Shown here: piece after piece, positions 10,682 to 23,304 of the stretch
Position numbering within the stretch: position 1 is the first letter of the stretch
Layout of the letters: the number at the start of each line of letters is the position of its first letter
Source: Verticillium longisporum
Lineage: Eukaryota > Ascomycota > Sordariomycetes > Glomerellales > Plectosphaerellaceae
DNA: 64,000 nt
Assembly (NCBI GenBank): GCA_019188255.1
Contig: JAETXT010000001.1
Span: forward strand, 7,378,001 to 7,442,000
Reading direction: 5' to 3'
Position numbers and translations under genes: made by a program
The notes under the pieces: model-generated
What the model was told of the DNA's origin: nothing
Seen by the model: only the letters and a program-made list of their open reading frames with translations
The model's database searches: none

Positions 10682-12610
10682 CTATCTCCCATGTAAGCAC
10701 CCCGGCACAAGCACCAATGCCAATGCTTTGGCAGCCTCCCAAGTACCCTCCTCCCACACCTGTGCTCGCGAAAATGCCTCGCTCACGATGTCTTCGTTGC
10801 TGCCGGCGTGGGGACCCATGCCAAGGTCGAAGAGAGAACCAAGTCTGCCCACCTTCTCCTCGCTCGAACAGGCGTCGTCGAAGCAGTGCTGCAACGACTC
10901 GGGGTCTCTGTCAAAGCCGGAATGATCCATGATGTAGCGCAGAACGGCTATATCATGAAGTTCGACAGTTCGAACTCCAGAGGGCCACCTCAGCCTGTCG
11001 CCTCGTATTGAACGAAAGAATTCTCTCCACGAAGCTAAACCTCTCAGAATTACCTCCTCCGCCACAAGACCCTCCATGTCTTGAAGTAAAGACAGACACA
11101 GAGCTACACAATGCTGCGAAAAACGGTGGAAGAGCTTGTCATCGGCCGTCTTGACAGTCAGTGACGATATGGCAAGGTTCAGTGGGGAGCATACCAGAAG
11201 CCGTCTCATAAGGATGATCCACTCCACCGTGACGCGCAACCCAGAGGGCGCGAAGCGACGATAAAATTCGTCAAGCCCTGGACCAAGCCCGGATTCCAAG
11301 GCTTCCGAGGCGCACCTGATGTAGTCCTCAGCGTGGTCTACCACCGTCTCCTCTGCATGCCGCATCCCGTGTACGCGGATTTCTTCGTTGCTCGGGACCG
11401 TCCAGTCGTCAGGTTCGATGCTTACAGCTTGCAGTTGGAAGCCATTGGACAGTAGCTGACGCCGATATGAGTCGCAGACAGCAATCTCGTCATAGGTGCG
11501 CTCGCCTGAAATGTGAGGCCCTAGGTCTGCCTGCAGGCTTCTGACTACGTGGACTCCGGGGAGTTGTTCCAACTGACGCCAGTCCGAAGAAGCTGATTCA
11601 ATCTCCTCTTTCAAAACCCAGCAGCAATGCCATTCTTTTTCTCCCAGCGTCAGCGCTTTCAAACCCTCCAAGACGCCTAGCTGACCCTGTCGAACCGTAA
11701 GTTTCTCTCCTTGACTTCCCGTGGAGATGTACCTACCTGTGCCACCCGTGACGGCAATAAAATCGTCCGTTTTCCTGCCAAAAACTCTGACTTCAGTGCT
11801 CCGAAGGGTCGTGTTCGTCCTTTAGTATCGGGCTTGCCAGCTTCTTCACCATCAGAGTTGTCCTCTCTATGAATGTCTTTGTCCTGAAAACGCTGTCTTG
11901 CGTTGTCTGCCGCCATAGGGAGGTCTTCGCAAGATCGGCGTTTGGATTTCCTAGAGTCAAGTCCAGGGCTGAGGAGGGTTCGGTGTCGTTTCTGGTTCTG
12001 GGGGGTTGTAGGTCGGTGCCTTTCCGCCGATGTATGTTCGTCGCGTCCCGCGAACCTCGCGTCACAGTTTTGCTGCTGCGACTGAGCTAGAGGTTGGCAA
12101 AAGACAGGATCCACGTCCAATGCCCCTCCTAAGATCTCTCCAGTATTGTCAAGTGTCGTGCCGGAGCCATGTCTCTGTTCCTTCTCCTTCTCTAGCTCAG
12201 CTGTGACCAACCCCTGTACCTTGGTCAAGCCGTTTCTCAATACCGTGATCCCCTCACTCCAACCCTCACGGAGGAGGTCTGAGGCAACTCCTGACAACAT
12301 TCTTCTATCGACTCGAGAGTGCTCTTGATCTTGTCGTAATTCGTGTCTGAGTCGATGTTCCGTTTGACCGCGTCCATCATCGCTTTGATTCTGTGTGGCC
12401 TGATCTGTTCCAAGTAATAAAGTGCAAATGTTGAAATCTTGTGAAGCGATGTTTGGTCCAACATGTTGAAGAAGCCCTGCCGAGTTCCAAGATCTTCCAA
12501 TCCAGACGCCGGCAGTGATTCCTGCAAAGGGTACCTGATTCACTCCGCAAATCTGTGAGTAGTTCTGTTGCGCTGCGTTTGCCACGCCAAGCACGTTTCT
12601 CAGAAGCCAT
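10682..12610 (-). CDS. Multi-exon gene, unknown function, with C-terminal domain shared with its neighbour
   Basis: The C-terminal exon is a long open frame ending at 10682. It stays open upstream of 11671 to about 11810, including IAVTGGTGRYIST. Upstream, two more frames look coding: 11800-12300 (basic SRKSKRRSCEDL followed by acidic REDNSDGEE) and 12290-12520 (helical, FNMLDQTSLHKISTFALYYL). The introns linking them are not resolved. The C-terminal domain aligns with the protein at 14276-16171: FxQHCV, an EVxxRGxxxW box and DRxRWPxG are shared in order. Basic plus acidic low-complexity middle regions suggest a nuclear protein, but this is inference. Confidence 0.5.
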
Positions 12611-13400
12611 AACCCAGGACTTCTGATCTAGAGGGGGAGAATATGATCCTAAGATGATCGCTCGCTGCTCGCTCAGCGGCTGTTGATAGTAGCTAGTCTA
12701 GCAGTGCATAAGTTCAAGACGGCCTTGAGAATCCACAAGGTTCAGCTTACATTTGAGACCAAGAATGGGATTAGGCACAATATTTACGGGGGTAGACGAA
12801 GCTAGAATGCAGGAGGAGAGCCACTGGGAATGGTTGTGTTATATATTCACGCTCCGAAACTCAACTTGCTGCCGGGTACGAGCAAAAGTCCTTTGTTTGG
12901 GTAGCACTCAACCAACCAGTGGCCATTTCTCTGCAATATCCACCCTTACTCGCATGGTAGTTGTCGGTTCTGGGTTGGGGCCTAGTACGAAAAACAAGTA
13001 CTACCCACCGTTTTTGGAGAGCCACAAGTGTGTGCCCTTGGGTGATTGATGCGACTTCTCATAGTCTTTCTTGTTTTGTTGTCAAGCCCTCACACACCGC
13101 GTCTCTCTCTCTCTCGCATCGTCGCTGAATCAATGAAGTTACCCAATATCAAGGAAGCACCAAAAAGAGCAGTCCAGGGGAATGAAGCCATAGAAGACAC
13201 TCCCTGTACCCTTTTCAACCCCGCCACTCAAGCGATCTCGCAGTCTGAGAAGTCCAAGAACGAATGGCAAGTTCGGGGGACAAACATGTCTTTATAAAGT
13301 AGAAACTTATGCAAATGAAGAAGGCCAGGGAAAGATACCCAGCATATAACGCTGGCCATCAAAGACAGCCGCCAGAATAGCCATCGTCCACTCTCCGCCC
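12611..13400. other. Intergenic, no convincing gene
   Basis: Short ORFs only. A small CT-microsatellite (tctctctctctctc) lies near 13104. Confidence 0.5.
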
Positions 13401-14260
13401 TTACTGGATAGTAAGGTCTGCGCCACCACGGGTGATGCTGTTCTCCAGTGCCATCCATGTCATGTTCCAGGCCGCAATGTGACTCAACCGCCAATCGACT
13501 TTGTACACCCAATACACATCCGAGACCCCGTCGAGAGAATGCAAGGGACGCTCTGTCCCGACCATGTCGAAGAATTGACGGATTCTCGGACAACATCCTT
13601 CGCCAACAACACGCCGAAGGGAAAGAGCCATTCGTTCAAGTATGGCTTCCCTATTGTCGAGAAACTCACCATCCAAGTGCCGGTCAAAATCTTCAAGGTA
13701 ACAACCAAAGATTGGGCCCAAGGTCCCATCTGGGCAAGAAGGGAGGAGTCTCTCGAAGCTGAGCAAGGCCAATACCCTCAAACATGCCCGCTCCTTCGAC
13801 TCATATCTCAGGAAACCTAGCATGGTCTGCTGGTAGAAGCCACTGCCCTCTGGCGACGCTGCCCATTCATGAATCGCGGCGTCAATTGTCGTCAAGGGCA
13901 AGCAGCTACACAGAAATACGAGCATGTCGTCATCAGGCTCTGTAAGCCAGGGCGCCGAAGAGTACGTCTTGGAACTATGAAGCATTAGCGCATCAACATA
14001 GGACGACGACCATCGGTAACTCACATCTCGATTCTTATGACATTGGCCGTTTCGTGCCGAATAGTATGTACCAGACTGGCGGGAAGCCTCTCCATATCCT
14101 GGAAATCAACAGGTACATAGTTGCGAATCTGCTCCGTTAGTTTGGTAACATCGAGCTCGCCGGCGCCGTTGAACATCGTGCATCTCGAGAGCATCCATCT
14201 CACCCTGTCCTGGTTGAGACCGCCGAAGGGGACTGAGTGTGGGACGTGATCGCAATCCAT
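13401..14260 (-). CDS. Two-exon gene, unknown function
   Basis: Exon 1 is 14025-14260 and exon 2 is 13401-13974, joined by a 50-bp intron with a GTGAGT donor, a CTAAT branch site and a CATAG acceptor. The model gives 269 residues in frame. No signal peptide or membrane segment is seen; the sequence is rich in tryptophan, cysteine and leucine. The start codon is only 15 bp below the stop of the next upstream gene, which is unusually close for a fungus. It could instead be the last exons of that gene joined by an intron not identified. No family recognised. Confidence 0.5.
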
Positions 14261-14275
14261 GCGGCTGCCCAGATT

Positions 14276-16171
14276 TTAGCTGTTGTCCTTGGCCGAATAG
14301 CGCGTGTCAAATTCGTGACAGTGGAGGAACCAATCTGTTTCCTCGGCTGATTCGAACAATCCCCGGAGTAGCAATGCAAGATGCATCTCCTCTTTCGGGT
14401 TCCCAAGCGGCCACCTTATCCTGTCGAGGCATAGGTCTCGAATCGAGTTGATCCACGTTTTCTCACCCCTTTCTAGAACCTCCAGCGTGGAGGAGCTCTC
14501 TGCGTCTTCTAGTGCGTGGAGGCTGATGAAGACGCAGTGTTGTAAGAATCGTCGGCGGACTGCTGCGCTGGATAGCTGGTGGTTGTTAGCTTCTGCCCTG
14601 AGGACGAGGATGTGATGGCATACTGATATATCGCGGAGCAGGAACGTCCACATGAATGTTGCCAGCACACTCTTGTCGCTGGTGTTGCGCAGGTAATATC
14701 TGTCAAGGCCATGGCCATGCCTCGCTGACGAGGTCGCCTCCATGGCATTCAACATGAATCTGCGCGCAGCCATTTCTCTGGCTGGCATGACACCAAACAC
14801 ATGGACCTCTCCTTCACTTGGCTCTGTCAGGTCATACGAGAGGCCGGACTCAGATGCCAGGAGGAAGGGTACATCATGGTCGAAGAGCCATTGGAGGCAA
14901 GAGCCAGTCATCGCGACCTCGTAGTAGTGAGTATCCCAAGTCTTCCCAACGACGTGCGCAGTTGGCAGCTTCTCGATCGTTTGCCGGTATACCGTGAGAT
15001 CAGCTACCGTGAGAAAACAGCGCACCCACGCCTCGTTGTTTGATGGCATCTCGAACAGGCCGTTGGGAATATTTTCGGTAATCTAGTATCGTCAGCGGAA
15101 TGCCCAGTGCTGCGGATCAGTATAAATACCTGTTCAATCGTTTGAACACAGATAATACCATTGTCTAGAGCCACGTCGGAAGTGGCTGACTGCTCAGCAT
15201 CGGATGGCGCGGGGATGGACTGCGAAAGCGTCGCAGATGCTGCCAATCTAACATCGGAGCTAGAGCTTTGCGAGACGGATGGCTTCAGACTTTCCGTGGC
15301 TTGACATTCGAGCTCAGGGTCATTGTTGATTTCAGAATTGTGACAATCAAATCGCTCAAACCAGGGCCGGTCCTGTTGAATGTCAGTTGCGGTCAGGCAG
15401 TGTGACAAGTTCCCTACTCACCAGGTCATCGTCAATTTTGAGCCAGTCGCAGATTCCCTTGTTGGAAACCACTAACATGCAAGCAAGACATTGAAGAGCT
15501 GTCTGGTGCGGTGCCCAGTTGATACCAAACGCCATAGCGGAAGCGCAAACGCCACTGGTTACCCAGATCCAAGGCACCCATGATGGTAACGTGTAGAGGT
15601 CGACCTTATAGACAATGGCATCAACAGTCGTGACTAAGAACTGGACATGCAAGACGATAGGTAAAGCCCACAAGACAGCGAACCGGCGTTCTGCCAGTTG
15701 CCAGGCTCCCAGGCCCACCACGATGGACTGGACTGCCAAGTAAGACCAAAAGCTGAGGGGCCTCTTTTGAGGTGTTGGCCAGGCATACCTCATATGGTAC
15801 AGTACCTCGAAGCCCTGCGAGAACATGAGCCACTAATTTTGTGATGAAAAGGGGAGACTGGGTGGATTAGGGAGTAGGCTCACCTCAACACAACAGATGG
15901 AGAGCTCAGAGCTGACCTTCCATATGGTCAGCATGACAAAGGACATTGAATCATTGTCATGCTTCCGCATGACCAAGAATAAGAGGGAGAACAAGAGCCC
16001 AGTGAGTCCCAAGCCGCAGCTCATCCAAACGAGCATCCGGAGTTGAGAGCGGTCTAGTACCAGCAAGGCACCCCCGAACTTCAACCCACAATACGCGGCT
16101 TGAAAAAGCACCACGGCAACGAACGCGACTGATGCATCGACTAGGTGGCCACTGTTGGTAGAATGATCCAT
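14276..16171 (-). CDS. Membrane protein with fused cytosolic domain, unknown function
   Basis: Four exons are proposed: 15884-16171, 15422-15832, 15130-15372 and 14276-15049, about 571 residues. The first two introns have GTGAGC/GTGAGT donors and TAG/CAG acceptors and keep the frame. The last junction is less certain because the in-frame acceptor is a GAG at 15050. Residues 1-230 carry about seven hydrophobic segments (for example FVAVVLFQAAYCGL, SYLAVQSIVVGLGAW, WVPWIWVTSGVCASA). A serine-rich linker follows. The C-terminal domain shares FLQHCV, EVLERGEKTW and DRIRWPLG with the neighbour at 10682-12610. This suggests a domain that exists both soluble and membrane-tethered. No known family recognised. 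Confidence 0.6.
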
Positions 16172-16730
16172 GACTTGAGTGGCAAGAGCAGCCGAGCAGA
16201 AATAAGGCAACTATTGTGATTTGCAAAATAGGGAAGAAGAAGGGGGTGGGAAAGCAGAGGCAAACGAGGCAACGAGATGCAGCTGCAGAGGTGCATTTGC
16301 GAGATCGGGAGCCATGGCCTTTGTATGTCCTCGACCTTAATCTCAGAGTATGTCTACGGAAGTAGCAACGTGCTTGACATTATGCGTCCAGAGCGAGCTG
16401 CGATGATCCGAACTTCAAGCAGGATCTCTTGCATCTGGATGTCCAACCCCGCCCACACTCCCACGATCTGAGGTCCAATTCTCACAATTGGACCACAGGG
16501 GTGTTGGACCAGCTTGTGTGGGTGGGGCTCGCTCGGGCCTAGCTGCACCTGCACCTGCTGAAAGGAGAACCCTGGTCACGCCGTGGTGGGCAACAACACG
16601 ATCAGTTTTAAGCGCCGAAGACCTGACGACAACTTTCCACCGCTTCGACCTCTTGTTGGGAAGGCTCCGGCCACACAGACTAATCACGATACGCATCAAT
16701 GATCGCGCAAGTGCGGCTTCAGTATTGGAC

Positions 16731-18900
16731 ATGGCAAGCCCGTCCGAGAATAAGGAAAATTATCTTCTGTCATATGAAGGACACTGGGCCGCAGTACGAA
16801 CGACGTTTACTCCGCGATCGCTATCGGAGGTCCCTCAGGTCTTCTACGTGTGCCAGTCGAAAATTCTGTCGTGCTGCGAAAACTTATCGACGGACTACAT
16901 CTGTCACCAGATCGATCGGTTCATCGTTTCCAAATTCCCCGCTGGTGCATGGGTTCGCGGAAACCAGTAAGCAATGTCAAGTGCTCTTCGAGGCTTACAC
17001 TGATGTCAATAGACATATTTTCCGCTCGGATGCCTGCTCGGAAACCAATTGCTTCCAAAAAGCGCAAGAGAGTTTCGACTCGCTACATAGCGAACTGACA
17101 GAAACAGTGCGAACGAAGGCCAAACGGAAACCCAAGAAGCGACCGAGGACGGAAGACGATCTGAATAGCACTACCAGCACTTCTCCTCCAGGGCGAGGTG
17201 GCCTGCCCCTCCACGATGACGGCATATCAGACAAGAACGACGAGACCGACACGGACATAACCATGGCGACAAAAATAGCAAACAAGCTTCTCCGTGGCAT
17301 CGTGGCGCTGAGATTAGGACATGTTGCTCCTGCATACCAGCGTCTCAGCTACGATTCACAGTTCATCCAAATCACAGTGGAGAAGAAAACTGCCGACATT
17401 GGTCAGCTTGGGGTTGATCTCTGGAGGCTTTCAGAGGAAACGGAGAGGAAGGCAGTGAATACTGCATGGCGGGATCGCTTGCTGTCCTCTTGCTGTCGCA
17501 TCTACTGCAACGCAAACAACCTGCGACCGCCTGGCACCGATCCCGACCCCGAAAGAGAAAAGACGCAGAAGAGGCATGGAGATGCGATCGCCATGCTTTG
17601 CTGGGTCGTGAACGACCTCTACAAATGGCGCAAATCATTAGCGTTGGTCCTGTTCCCGGCTCTGTGCGGTTAGTATGCCGACACACATACTGACTGTTCA
17701 TCCCGCTCATCATCCAGTCATGCAATATAATCTCGGTACGGCTCCAAGGGTTGGCGTCGAACGGCGGAGACGAATAGCAGCACTGGTCGCCAGTGCATTG
17801 CGCTACGAACCAATTGCCGTGCCGACTGACCTTCATGTGTTACATCCTGCGGTTTTCCTCGCCTGCAACTGCCCAAGGATTCAGTAAGTTCAACATGGCC
17901 TCCAACCCACGGATTATATTTAATTGAATCGAATCAAGACTCAAAGACATTTGCAATTCTCTGGGGTTGAACAACCTAAAATTGCTGTCGCTATCAGCTT
18001 CAGAGGTAGAAGAGTTTGCTTTGGGAGTACCTATACATCTGCTCCTCGGCAGAGACGGGACCGATCATTTATGGTCCTTTCCAGATAACAATAACGGCTT
18101 GACATTGACATCTGATTCAAGCCCGGCAAGAGAGGGTGTGTCGCCGGAATCTGATCCGTGGCCAAGATGAAGCTGACTGACCAGCTCCAGAGGCTACCTC
18201 TGCCCAAAATAGTGGTAAGTACGACGAAGGCGTGAGCGAGCTTTCACGGCGAGAATATGCCCAACCACAAGCTTCGACCCTCACTTCTCCCAGGTTGCGA
18301 TCCAGTTCCTCACCACGTGCATTGAATGCCAAATCTCCGGCTGTCGAGGAATTCCCGCCTCGAAAAGACGCGACGAGGCCAGACCTGACCACTCAGAGTT
18401 TACAACTAGTTTCGCGAATGGCCGACAGACAGGAAATGGGTTTAGAAACAGTCCTTGGACCATCTGTACAAAGCCCCGGAAGCTGGCCGCTCGACGACAA
18501 TCATGAGGACCCAAGGGGCCAAGTTACTCAGACTCCACAACAAGTACGCAGAACTTCCAGCCTCACTTCACCAGATCCTCACCAATTATCGACTGGGTCT
18601 CTTGGATCCGAAACTCCTCCGAGTAGCACACGACGATCGCCTCCGCTTCATAGTATCGGTGCGGAAGGGCAAGGGCACACAGAATTTTCAACTGTGTGCC
18701 CAATACAGTACGCCAGTATTGATGCCCTTGGCGGAGCCTCCATTCACAATCCGGGCTGTTACCAAGGGCGGGATCTAGGAAGGGACCAGGTAGCCACTAC
18801 GGGCGAGTGGGCTTTTTCAAATGATGAGCAACAGGTCAATGATCTTGATCAGGTTATTGAATTGGACTGGTTTGAGGGTACTGGGTTCATATGTTCATAA
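16731..18900 (+). CDS. Five-exon gene, 654-residue protein of unknown function
   Basis: Exons 16731-16966, 17013-17668, 17718-17883, 17939-18135 and 18191-18900 join in frame (1965 nt). Four introns of 46-55 bp have GTAAGC, GTTAGT, GTAAGT and GTGTGT donors. The start ATG begins MASPSENKEN. The N-terminal region is helical, followed by a strongly basic stretch (KAKRKPKKRPRTED) that could be a nuclear signal and an acidic patch (DKNDETDTD). A cysteine-containing central domain comes next. The C-terminal 240 residues are Ser/Thr/Pro/Gln-rich with an acidic tail, like many transcriptional regulators. No DNA-binding motif is visible. It is transcribed away from the gene at 14276-16171, so the 560 bp between them may be a shared promoter. 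Confidence 0.65.
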
Positions 18901-18926
18901 GTCCAACCCTCATTCCTGCACCGGCA

Positions 18927-19650
18927 TCAGAGGGCTCGTGAGATGCAGAGTTGAGAGCATGCAGATACCTTCACCCCCGTATGGTCATCCTTAAGCCTCG
19001 TTAGGATCGTTTCCCCTCCCTCTAGGATAATGACGTCGCCCACTTGGCAATCTAACGTTGACTTCACGAAGAGGGATCCGCCAATAGGTGATCTAATGAA
19101 AACCTTGGGTGAAGGCGATTGCGGCGCTGCGGATGCCTCTCCATCGACAGCTCCGGTGACGCCGTCGGCCTCGGTGCCTCCGGATTTGGGTGCTTGTAGG
19201 ACTACGAAAATTGACATTCGGTTTACCCGAGCAGACAGGCCGCCGCTCTGGAGCCAAACGATTTGCGGCCCGTGATATACAGAGCGGTCGATGCGAAATC
19301 CTCTCTTCTGGGCCCATACGGACAAGAACGTTTCCTTTTCTAGCTGTAAGCGCCGGGTTATCACCTGTCTTAGGTTGACGGACCATGGTCTCGTGGCGAA
19401 AGAGATCACTTAGCTCTCGAGCGGGTTTGGGCAGACGTGGAATAGATAGTCTCAACAAGTCCTCCCTCCCTGCCGCCTCCATATCGGCGGAGTAGCAGAC
19501 AACTTGCATCGCCAGCGCCTGTATACCCTTCATGAAATCATGAATGTCGTTCCCGGCATCTTGGACAATGTCCAGATGCCGCGTCATATCCGAGGAGCTG
19601 ATAAAGAGCATGTGAAGTCGCGACACGGCATCTGAAATCGTCAGCAGCAA
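18927..19650 (-). CDS. Unknown gene in two overlapping frames
   Basis: An upstream frame (19380-19650) has helical character (MTRHLDIVQDAGNDIHDF, RELSDLFRHETMV). A downstream frame (18927-19400) contains coherent sequence such as FLSVWAQKRGFRID and GDVIILEGGETILTRL. They overlap near 19370-19400 without a normal intron, so either a frameshift or a missed splice lies there. It is convergent with 16731-18900, 26 bp apart at the 3' ends. No family recognised. Confidence 0.35.
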
Positions 19651-21246
19651 AGGGCAACTCTTTGGCGAGGATACATTCGGGGCCTTACTTAAATAAGGGA
19701 TGCGATGCGATGATGACCCTGTGTCAGAAAGACCAGCAGCATGGCAAAAGTGGAGAACATCTGGTTATCTTATCAGCTGCACGGACGTTTTTTGGACGCA
19801 GGCTGCGTGACGAGATGGTGGGGTCACGCTCCAGTGATCGAGGTCTCCCATCAGAGTATGCGTCGTAATGTCGTCGTGAATGACTTCCTGGTTTATTGTC
19901 AGCGGCAGCAAAGCTTGAGGCTCTGCACTCTAAAGAGTGTTTCTTCTCGTGTTCAAGATGGGCTATGATCTCCGGATGGCCAGATCTAAATTGATTGGGG
20001 AATCCAAGTCACTGTCTGAGGAATTCCTTGTGCGCGTAGTTGAGAGGCAGACATGGACTTCAAGGACTCCAAGTATGACACTTGATGCATCGTGCCTCAG
20101 AAGGAGCAGTGCCGTCCACTTTTTGCAGCACCACTCACTTCAATATGAGATGTTGACAAGATGGATGTAAACTGACCGGATGATGTATATCATACTTGGT
20201 TTGCATGGTGGGTCATCGAGCCTTCTGGCTGTATCCCCATCTTCACGCCGGCGAGACTCTGGGCTGTCCATGCAATATGTGTAGCACTTCAACCTTATAG
20301 ACAAGAGGTCCGTTCAATCACGATGTAGACACAGAAGGGAGAATGGCATTGGGCGTCTACTCTCCCGGCACTAAATTCCAGGTACCACGCTTCTTCAGTT
20401 TTTGACTCCGTTTTGTTCCTCCTTCGAGTCGGCCTTCTCCAAAACGTCATCCAAATCGCTAATAGCTGTGTCATCAGGGTTCGTCTGATCCTGCTCCTTC
20501 GACTTGTCAGCGTGGCTGGCTGGCGGCACTTGGTTGACGGGTCCTTACCGGAGGACTGGGGGAGGGACAGGAGGATCCGACTTCTTCGACTCTAACGACA
20601 TGTCTGGCTAAACCCTGGAGTTCTTACACAGAGTGTATGAGGTAGTGGAGCGAAGGAGATAGTCAGTCTTGAGAAGTACAACGCAAAAGATGATTCCTCG
20701 TCTTGAGGAAGGAAATGTAAAGTATATGAGGTATCTTGGGAAGGTCGATTGGCTCTGCCAAATGCTGAGTAGTCGGCTAGATGATACAGGCTGAACGAGA
20801 GAAAAGAATGTTTTTATAACCATCAAGGCAATGGGAGACCATCGGAATGGTGACCCCGTAGGCGCCTTCGACACTAACCTGTTATTGCCCACTGGGACGC
20901 CGGAACCACGTCAGCAGCGCGTCCTGCAGCCTGCAATGATCATACTCAAAAACATATTGGCCATGGCATATGCAGGTCGGCAGCTATGCATTGTCAAAAT
21001 AACGGCTGGAACAGGCGGCCAGTCGAGCAGGGATTGGGACGCACAGCACACTGGCTGTATACCTTCGGACCCTACCTAGAATGTGCCATCGCATATTCGA
21101 TTGGTCAATGGTTGCGCGAGCCAGTCTGCGAGGACATGTTCAGTATCAGCAGGGGCCGAAAGGGGAGGAGGGAGGCTGCAAGAGGGTGCCGATAAGGCCA
21201 GCTCCAGCCTCCATGGACAGAAACCCACCCCTTTCCCATTGATATC
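19651..21246. other. No convincing gene
   Basis: Only short, overlapping ORFs without motifs or matching splice signals. Confidence 0.5.
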
Positions 21247-21558
21247 ATGCCCATCCTTGCCGCGTTCCTGGGCTCACGGCCGCATACAAGAGGCCACCAA
21301 GTGCTCTACACGGTCAAAGCCCAGTGGCTAAAGGCACTTGTAGATGTGGGGGCTGAGACACGCATCTACTTAGCACAAGACCCGGACAGCCCGCAGTGGT
21401 TCATCCTTGCCCAAGACGAACACAGGATGGATAATGTTTGGTAAAGTCACAGTCCCGTGTTGCCAGCTACTACGGCTTCACCACAACATGACCAATGCAT
21501 AACTAGCAGGGAAGTCTCGAAGTCATGGAGCCTTTTACCCTACCGGCAGAAGGGCTAA
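21247..21558 (+). CDS. Small two-exon gene, unknown function
   Basis: Exon 1 is 21247-21440 and exon 2 is 21510-21558, giving 80 residues in frame. The 69-bp intron has a GTAAAG donor, ATAACTAG near the end and a GCAG acceptor. The sequence WLKALVDVGAETRIYL and SPQWFILAQDE reads like folded protein. It may be a fragment of a longer gene. Not recognised. Confidence 0.35.
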
Positions 21559-22172
21559 TAGAACAAGCCTGCCGCGGGTGCGGACACACGTACCAGCAGG
21601 GAGACGAACAATCCCGCGGGAGCATGATATACTGCAATGCTAGCAAACACATGGAAAGCTGGTCACCCATGCTGTATATTTTTGTGGTCATAACTATACC
21701 AATTTCTGGGCGATTTGAGGCCGCATGGGAGAGGACCGCCAGGTGTGCTACACGGATGTGGTACAAAGAGTTGGCCTTGGCCCCAGACTCTGGCATCCGG
21801 GTGTGTTCAAGACCATAACCCAGGCAAGGAACATCCCCTAGAGCATGATTTTCTGGTAAGATGCTGGCCTGTATGATCGTTGCCGCCGAGATAGCGCAGT
21901 GGAAGTGCTGATGTTGACCAACCCACTATTGTGGTCCTTACTCGCCGCCGAGAGCGTGTTCGACTCTAGGCTTACATAATTAGACAGTACCAGTGAGGTG
22001 CTCGGAAACGCCCTGCTGGGCCCCACCACACACTAGCTTTCCTTACCCTTGCATCCTTGTCAGGCGCTTACTCAGAGAGCAAGGAATTTTGCCTCACGCT
22101 AGTAAATTTTCATATAAGTGGCAAGTCCGCTTCCTGGCAAATTTCCCAACCGTGTTTCCCAAAGCACCAACC

Positions 22173-23304
22173 ATGTCTGACCAGGCAGGCCCCAACACCT
22201 CCGTCCACAATGTCGCAGACAATCTTGTCAATTTATTTTCGGCGCCTCTCGCAGCAGAGTGGCAGCGGAAGCGGCGCCCGTACAGGATCAAGGCGGCATT
22301 CCAAACAGCTCAAACATCGCCGCCCGAGAGCACCCCTCGAGTGTTCCTTGACCATGGTGGCTTCGTTGCGTGGGTAGGGTATTTCCTTGCTTCGTCAGGA
22401 GAAGGCCATTACAGCGGACGTTCAGCCCAACAAGACTTGATCTCGAGGCTCCACGCACTGCCGACAGACGATAAAGCGGCAATTGCACAAAGGGTCGCTG
22501 CATCTCCCATCCATCCCAGTGCTACAGCAGAGATTACTTCAATGGAACAGGAATTCAGGTCCGAATCTGAGAGACATGTTGCATCTAAACGTCGTCGTTA
22601 GTAGCATACTTCATTTTTTTCTTGGATGCAATCTGACGCAAACAGGCATCGATGGTAATGGTAGCGATGATTCTCAGGCTATGTCGTCTCGACCAACCGT
22701 CCCTTTAAGCGAACACCGTGATGAATGGCATAACGGGTATGCCGAGTCTCCGCCATCCAACAACGTGCCTGTGCAGCCTGATGAGACCGGACAATCGATA
22801 TCAGGGGCTTCTATCGAAGGCATTCAGAGGCTTTTCCCTGATTACCTCGGTGACGCGATTAGGAGAGATGAGGCGGCTGACCAGATTACGGCTGCAGTGA
22901 TGATGAACTTCCCACCAAGGTCCTTTGGGGAGGTTGCTTGTATCATGACTTTGGTTGTCCAGCCTAACAAGGTAGGACGCCTTGCATTCCTGTTGTACGG
23001 CGTCCATCTGGAGTCTGAGGGGCGCAGTCAAGAGGTTGTGTTCGAAGGAGGAGCCAAGCTCAAGCCGAATCCGCAATCCATTCTGCAAGGCGCGCGACCC
23101 GATGTCTTATCCAAGGTGTTCGGTTCTATAACTGCCGAAGCGATTGCAACGGCGCCTTTCCGCAAACGAGAAATGAGGCAAGGAACTCGCACTACACGAT
23201 GTGTTTCCATGACGATCGACTCTGAAGGAGATGCAACAGCGCTCATAACCTTGACGCTTGGCCTGAGAGAGGGATACGAGATATACAAGATGTTATACCA
23301 GTAA
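22173..23304 (+). CDS. Two-exon gene, 360-residue protein of unknown function
   Basis: Exon 1 is 22173-22596 and exon 2 is 22646-23304, joined in frame by a 49-bp intron with a GTTAGT donor, a TCTGACGC branch site and an AACAG acceptor. The chosen ATG (MSDQAGPNTS) follows ACC; an upstream in-frame ATG at 21993 is less likely. The basic KRRRIDGNGS spans the intron and could be a nuclear signal. No membrane segment, signal peptide or known motif is seen. Confidence 0.65.
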
